From an uncultured Mucispirillum sp. (GTDB lineage Bacteria > Chrysiogenota > Deferribacteres > Deferribacterales > Mucispirillaceae), in NCBI GenBank assembly GCA_945929285.1, contig CAMEOC010000027.1:1-8802 (forward strand): a DNA stretch of 8,802 nt, read 5' to 3'. The position numbers were made by a program, and so were the translations under genes. Positions within the stretch are counted from its first letter, which is position 1, and every line of letters begins with the position of its first letter. The notes beneath the pieces were generated by a model that saw nothing but the letters and a program-made list of their open reading frames with translations, was not told the DNA's origin and did not search any database. This document shows positions 6,199 to 8,802 of this stretch, in pieces.

Positions 6199-6870
6199 TT
6201 ATTTTTTATCAAGAGTTAAATATGCTTTCTCATTTGTTTTTGCACATCTTCCTATTAATTCAGAACCATCTTCACTATCTAATAAAGTTATAGGAAAGCA
6301 TATATACAACATTGGCTGTAATACAATCGCATATTGTTTTTCCTTAATTACAATTTCAACTAATACTTCAAATGAAGAAAATTTATAGAGTAATAGCGGA
6401 TATTGAATTATACTTTTTTGAAATTTAATACCTTCTAATACATATTCTATTGGATGAAATCTGTTAACAGATAAATCAATATTGTTTTCTATTAGTTTTT
6501 TATTATCTATCTGTTTAATTTCATCTAAAAGGTATTTAATTTCTTTTTTACTTATTATATCCATATCATAAAAATAAAATAAATACTCACTTAATTCATA
6601 CAAAGCTTTTTCTTTACCTTTTGAGCCAATAAATCTTTTATCTGGTAAGGTAGTTAATTTCATTTTTTCACTATTATCTACAGTAATATCATATCCTATC
6701 TGCCATTCAATATAATTTTTATTACTAAAATTTACCTTCTTAGTAGCCACAGGATATCAATATCCATACCATATATCTCTATTTTTTACTCTTGTTTTAC
6801 CTGTTGGCTCTGTTAATGGGATAGCAATTTTAATGTTTTTAGTTTTTCTATCTACTTTATAGATTTTCAT
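6199..6870 (-). pseudogene. R.PabI-like restriction enzyme gene interrupted by an in-frame TGA
   Basis: Reading from the ATG at 6870 gives 37 residues (MKIYKVDRK... ending IWYGY), then TGA at 6759-6757, then the same frame continues for 185 residues to the stop at 6199. Neither half needs a shift, and together they are 223 codons, close to the roughly 226 residues I recall for R.PabI. Supporting features are IPLTEPTGKTR (17-27) before the stop, and PVATKK (40-45) and EWQIGYD (55-61) after it. The Glu and Tyr in EWQIGYD keep the five-residue spacing of E63 and Y68, which I recall as important in R.PabI. I do not see an obvious equivalent of the C-terminal catalytic His, so the family call is moderate. 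R.PabI-type enzymes cut GTAC sites by excising adenine. A GTG at 6750 could restart translation, but it has no ribosome site and would omit the N-terminal strand. The start overlaps the methyltransferase end by 14 bases. GC is low (9 of 60 in 6541-6600). Confidence 0.62.
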
Positions 6871-7978
6871 TGTTTTCTCCAAATAACTCAATAAAGTAAT
6901 CATCTATTTTTTGATTTTTTATATTTGTTTCAGAATAAGCTATAAATTCCTGTGCAATAGATTTAAACTTATCATAGTCTATAAATACATCAAGATTACC
7001 AAAATAATATGGTAATTTATGTATATATTTTTTAAAAACATCTACATAACAGTATAAAGAATACTTATTTTTAGTGACATAAACTGCATTTGAACAATCC
7101 TCATTAATAAATGTTTTAGAACGTTTCAGTGCGTTAATATCACGCATAGTATAGAACTTTGCTACAATATTTTCAGTATCAACTTTATTCTTGTTTGGAT
7201 ACTTATCTATATATTTACTTATAAAATCATATTTATCTATCGAAAATGAATTATTGTTATTTGTTTTAAACTTATAATGTGTTATAAAATCATAATTCAT
7301 ACCATTAACATCTCTCTTATATAATGCAATAATTATTGGGAAATAAGATAATGAATTAAGAGAAAACTCACTAGATGATACAATAATACTATCTATAAGT
7401 TTATAATTCTCTTTAAAGGCTCCTAAACTATTAAAATTAGATTTTTTAATTAAGTATGATAATGGATGTAATACACAAATATATTCTGCTTTTAAAAGAT
7501 TATATGATAATAAAAAACTAATTCCTAAATCCCTGTGCATCACTAATGGGTTAATATTATATATATTATATGTTTTAATATAACTTTGAATTATTGATGT
7601 TCTATCATTATACGGCGGATTGCCAACAATAAATAGTTTGTCTTGACAAGTTAACTGATAATTATCTCTACTAATATTTTCTAGTGCATTAAAATTATTA
7701 AAGTAAAATTGATGATTAAACCTTACTTTGGCTATTTCTATGGCATCTTTATCAATATCTACACCAATTATTTTTTTAAATTTAAAAGGCATAGATAACA
7801 AATTACCTGTTCCACATGAACTATCTAATAATACAAAATCATCTAGCGTAGTAACATTAATATTTTCATATATCAAATTCTCTATATATTTTTTTAACTT
7901 TTCGGGTGTATAAAAACTGCCATAATTTACTATGTCTTTTTTTGTTAAATGAGATGCTACTTTCCATTTATGTTGCAT
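6857..7978 (-). CDS. N6-adenine DNA methyltransferase of a type II restriction-modification system
   Basis: 373 residues. It transfers a methyl group from S-adenosylmethionine to adenine N6 in a specific DNA sequence. Motif X-like GSFYTP is at 20-25, SAM-binding motif I DSSCGTGNL at 52-60, motif II acid in IGVDID (71-76) and catalytic motif IV NPPY at 120-123. The order, with a long C-terminal part (about 225-373) as the presumed target-recognition region, fits gamma-class, Eco57I/TaqI-like enzymes. The ATG at 7978 has GGAG five bases upstream and lies 22 bases inside the end of the preceding gene. The restriction gene starts 14 bases before its stop, so the pair is translationally coupled. 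If the partner is truly R.PabI-like, the target would be GTAC; this is inference. It is much AT-richer than neighbours (9 of 60 and 12 of 60 GC in 7201-7320). No frame damage is seen. Confidence 0.88.
   Translation of the reverse strand: MQHKWKVASHLTKKDIVNYGSFYTPEKLKKYIENLIYENINVTTLDDFVLLDSSCGTGNLLSMPFKFKKIIGVDIDKDAIEIAKVRFNHQFYFNNFNALENISRDNYQLTCQDKLFIVGNPPYNDRTSIIQSYIKTYNIYNINPLVMHRDLGISFLLSYNLLKAEYICVLHPLSYLIKKSNFNSLGAFKENYKLIDSIIVSSSEFSLNSLSYFPIIIALYKRDVNGMNYDFITHYKFKTNNNNSFSIDKYDFISKYIDKYPNKNKVDTENIVAKFYTMRDINALKRSKTFINEDCSNAVYVTKNKYSLYCYVDVFKKYIHKLPYYFGNLDVFIDYDKFKSIAQEFIAYSETNIKNQKIDDYFIELFGENNENL
6871..6880 (-). promoter_or_regulatory. Ribosome binding site that fixes the restriction-gene start
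   Basis: GGAG (6880-6877) followed by six bases and ATG (6870-6868), all within the last codons of the methyltransferase gene. This good site marks codon 1 upstream of the TGA as the true original start. No comparable site precedes the GTG at 6750 after the stop. That argues the short upstream reading frame and the longer downstream frame were once one gene. Confidence 0.7.
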
Positions 7979-8487
7979 ACATTCTCCAGTTTTACTTCTG
8001 CACTGTTATTAAAAATAGCAAACTGTGATTTACTTTTATTATAAAGCACTTCTTCTGCCATAAAGCTGTTATCTCCTGCGCTTATTTTTATGTTATCTTC
8101 TGTAAAATCATAAAAAAAGCTGTTGTGCTTTATGGTTAAGTGCTCCCTTTGGGGTTTATTATATGCTTTTGCATAAACTACATCATTATACTTTCCAAAT
8201 ACCAGTTTATCATCCTGGGTAATTAAAAAGTTGTTACCTGCCTGAAAGGAAGTTTTTTTATTATTATAATTAATTACCACAAGCTCAATGGAGTGGGGGT
8301 TTACTTTGTTTGATTCTATATATATTCTAAGAACCCCCTTTTGCCCCGGTATTGTTATACTTCTAGAATTTTCTACATTAATATTATCAACCATTTCTAT
8401 GATAATATCTTTATAATACCTATCTTCAGCAAAAGCCATAATAGGTAGCAGCAAAAATAAAATACTAAAAATAAATTTTCTTTTCAT
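7957..8487 (-). CDS. Exported protein of unknown function
   Basis: I do not recognise this gene. The preferred start at 8487 gives 176 residues beginning MKRKFIFSILFLLLPIMAFA, a classic Sec signal peptide with likely signal peptidase I cleavage after A20 (AFA-ED). GGGG about 6 bases upstream supports this start over an ATG four codons earlier. The mature part, about 156 residues, is rich in alternating hydrophobic and polar residues with many Tyr, Asn and Lys, suggesting a beta-sheet periplasmic or outer-membrane-associated protein. I see no lipobox and no further membrane helix. It follows the partial gene on the right by 36 bases, so they probably share a transcript. Its last codons overlap the methyltransferase start, so its native C-terminus may have been altered by arrival of the restriction-modification genes. 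Confidence 0.75.
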   Translation of the reverse strand: MKRKFIFSILFLLLPIMAFAEDRYYKDIIIEMVDNINVENSRSITIPGQKGVLRIYIESNKVNPHSIELVVINYNNKKTSFQAGNNFLITQDDKLVFGKYNDVVYAKAYNKPQREHLTIKHNSFFYDFTEDNIKISAGDNSFMAEEVLYNKSKSQFAIFNNSAEVKLENVCNINGK

Positions 8488-8523
8488 ACTTATCCCCATT
8501 CTACTATTAATATATTACTTTTT

Positions 8524-8802
8524 TTACCTTGGTATAAGTTTTACACCTTTAGCAAGGCTATTTCCATCGCTGTTAAACCGCTTATATCCTGGTGTTATAT
8601 TTTGTTCTACTTCTGGAAATACTTTATAATTATCTTCAGGATATGCATAAATTATTTTAGTTAAAACTCCTTCATGGTGCCTTGGGTTTACATATACTGT
8701 GCATTCTTCATTACTGCAGCTTGTATATTCATAATCTGTTTTATTAAAGGTTTTTTCTTTTTTGCCATAAACTTCTTCTTTTTCGTAATCTTCTACCTGG
8801 AA
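8524..8802 (-). CDS. C-terminal 92 residues of an unidentified protein (cut by right edge)
   Basis: An open frame enters at base 8802 and ends at TAA 8526-8524, giving 92 residues. It is hydrophilic and charged, with two cysteines five residues apart (SCSNEECT) that could form a disulfide if the protein is exported. It ends SLAKGVKLIPR. No membrane segment is visible in this part. Codon use resembles the neighbouring host-like genes. It lies 36 bases upstream of, and in line with, the exported-protein gene, so the two are probably one operon and possibly act together in the envelope. I cannot assign a family from the fragment. Confidence 0.7.
   Translation of the reverse strand, partial: FQVEDYEKEEVYGKKEKTFNKTDYEYTSCSNEECTVYVNPRHHEGVLTKIIYAYPEDNYKVFPEVEQNITPGYKRFNSDGNSLAKGVKLIPR

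Noticed and set aside
6757..6759. TGA as a recoded sense codon (Trp, Gly or selenocysteine)
   Set aside because: TGA acts as a normal stop in the overlapping ATGA at 2377-2380, and no other gene here contains in-frame TGA. There is no sign of a selenoprotein family or an obvious downstream stem-loop.
7728..7913. Plus-strand open frame of 61 codons
   Set aside because: It is antisense to the methyltransferase motif I region and has no independent support.
1..8802. CRISPR array, tRNA or rRNA genes, insertion sequence
   Set aside because: No regularly spaced direct repeats, cloverleaf-like or rRNA-like segments, or transposase frames were seen.

Overview
The window is AT-rich DNA, with poly-A/T intergenic stretches and mostly TAA stops. 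It reads as a chromosomal segment of a low-GC Gram-negative bacterium. A UbiE/MenG quinone methyltransferase, an RhlB-like DEAD-box helicase and an exported protein with a signal peptide support this. A Deferribacterota host such as Mucispirillum would fit, but the sequence alone does not prove it.

Left part (1-1654, minus strand). A DEAD-box RNA helicase runs off the left edge. It is preceded by about 600 bases without a gene that are nevertheless structured. A good sigma70-type promoter (TTGACA, 17 bp, TATATT) lies about 370 bases upstream of the helicase start. The predicted leader contains nine AGTAT repeats and a strong 17-bp hairpin. To its right is a HIT-family hydrolase gene with its own intrinsic terminator.

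Middle part (1799-6090, plus strand). Five tightly packed genes, four of whose junctions overlap or nearly touch, appear to form one operon behind a single promoter. They encode a histidine-kinase-like protein that keeps a phosphorylatable-looking H-box but no visible ATP-binding boxes, a single-domain CheY-like response regulator, an HDOD protein with a degenerate receiver-like N-terminus, a SpoIIE/RsbU-type PP2C phosphatase, and UbiE/MenG. The first four look like a phosphorelay and phosphatase signalling cassette. Quinone methylation is translationally tied to its end.

Right part (6199-8802, minus strand). Two unidentified envelope-type genes, one cut by the right edge, are followed by an overlapping restriction-modification pair of visibly lower GC. 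The pair is an N6-adenine DNA methyltransferase with a YTP motif, a DxxCGTG motif and NPPY, followed by a gene resembling the R.PabI family of restriction enzymes, which act as DNA glycosylases at GTAC. The restriction gene is interrupted by an in-frame TGA at codon 38, so the most economical reading is a live methyltransferase beside a dead or conditionally expressed restriction enzyme. This is the most interesting part of the window. GTAC, the expected target if the family call is right, occurs only five times by hand count.
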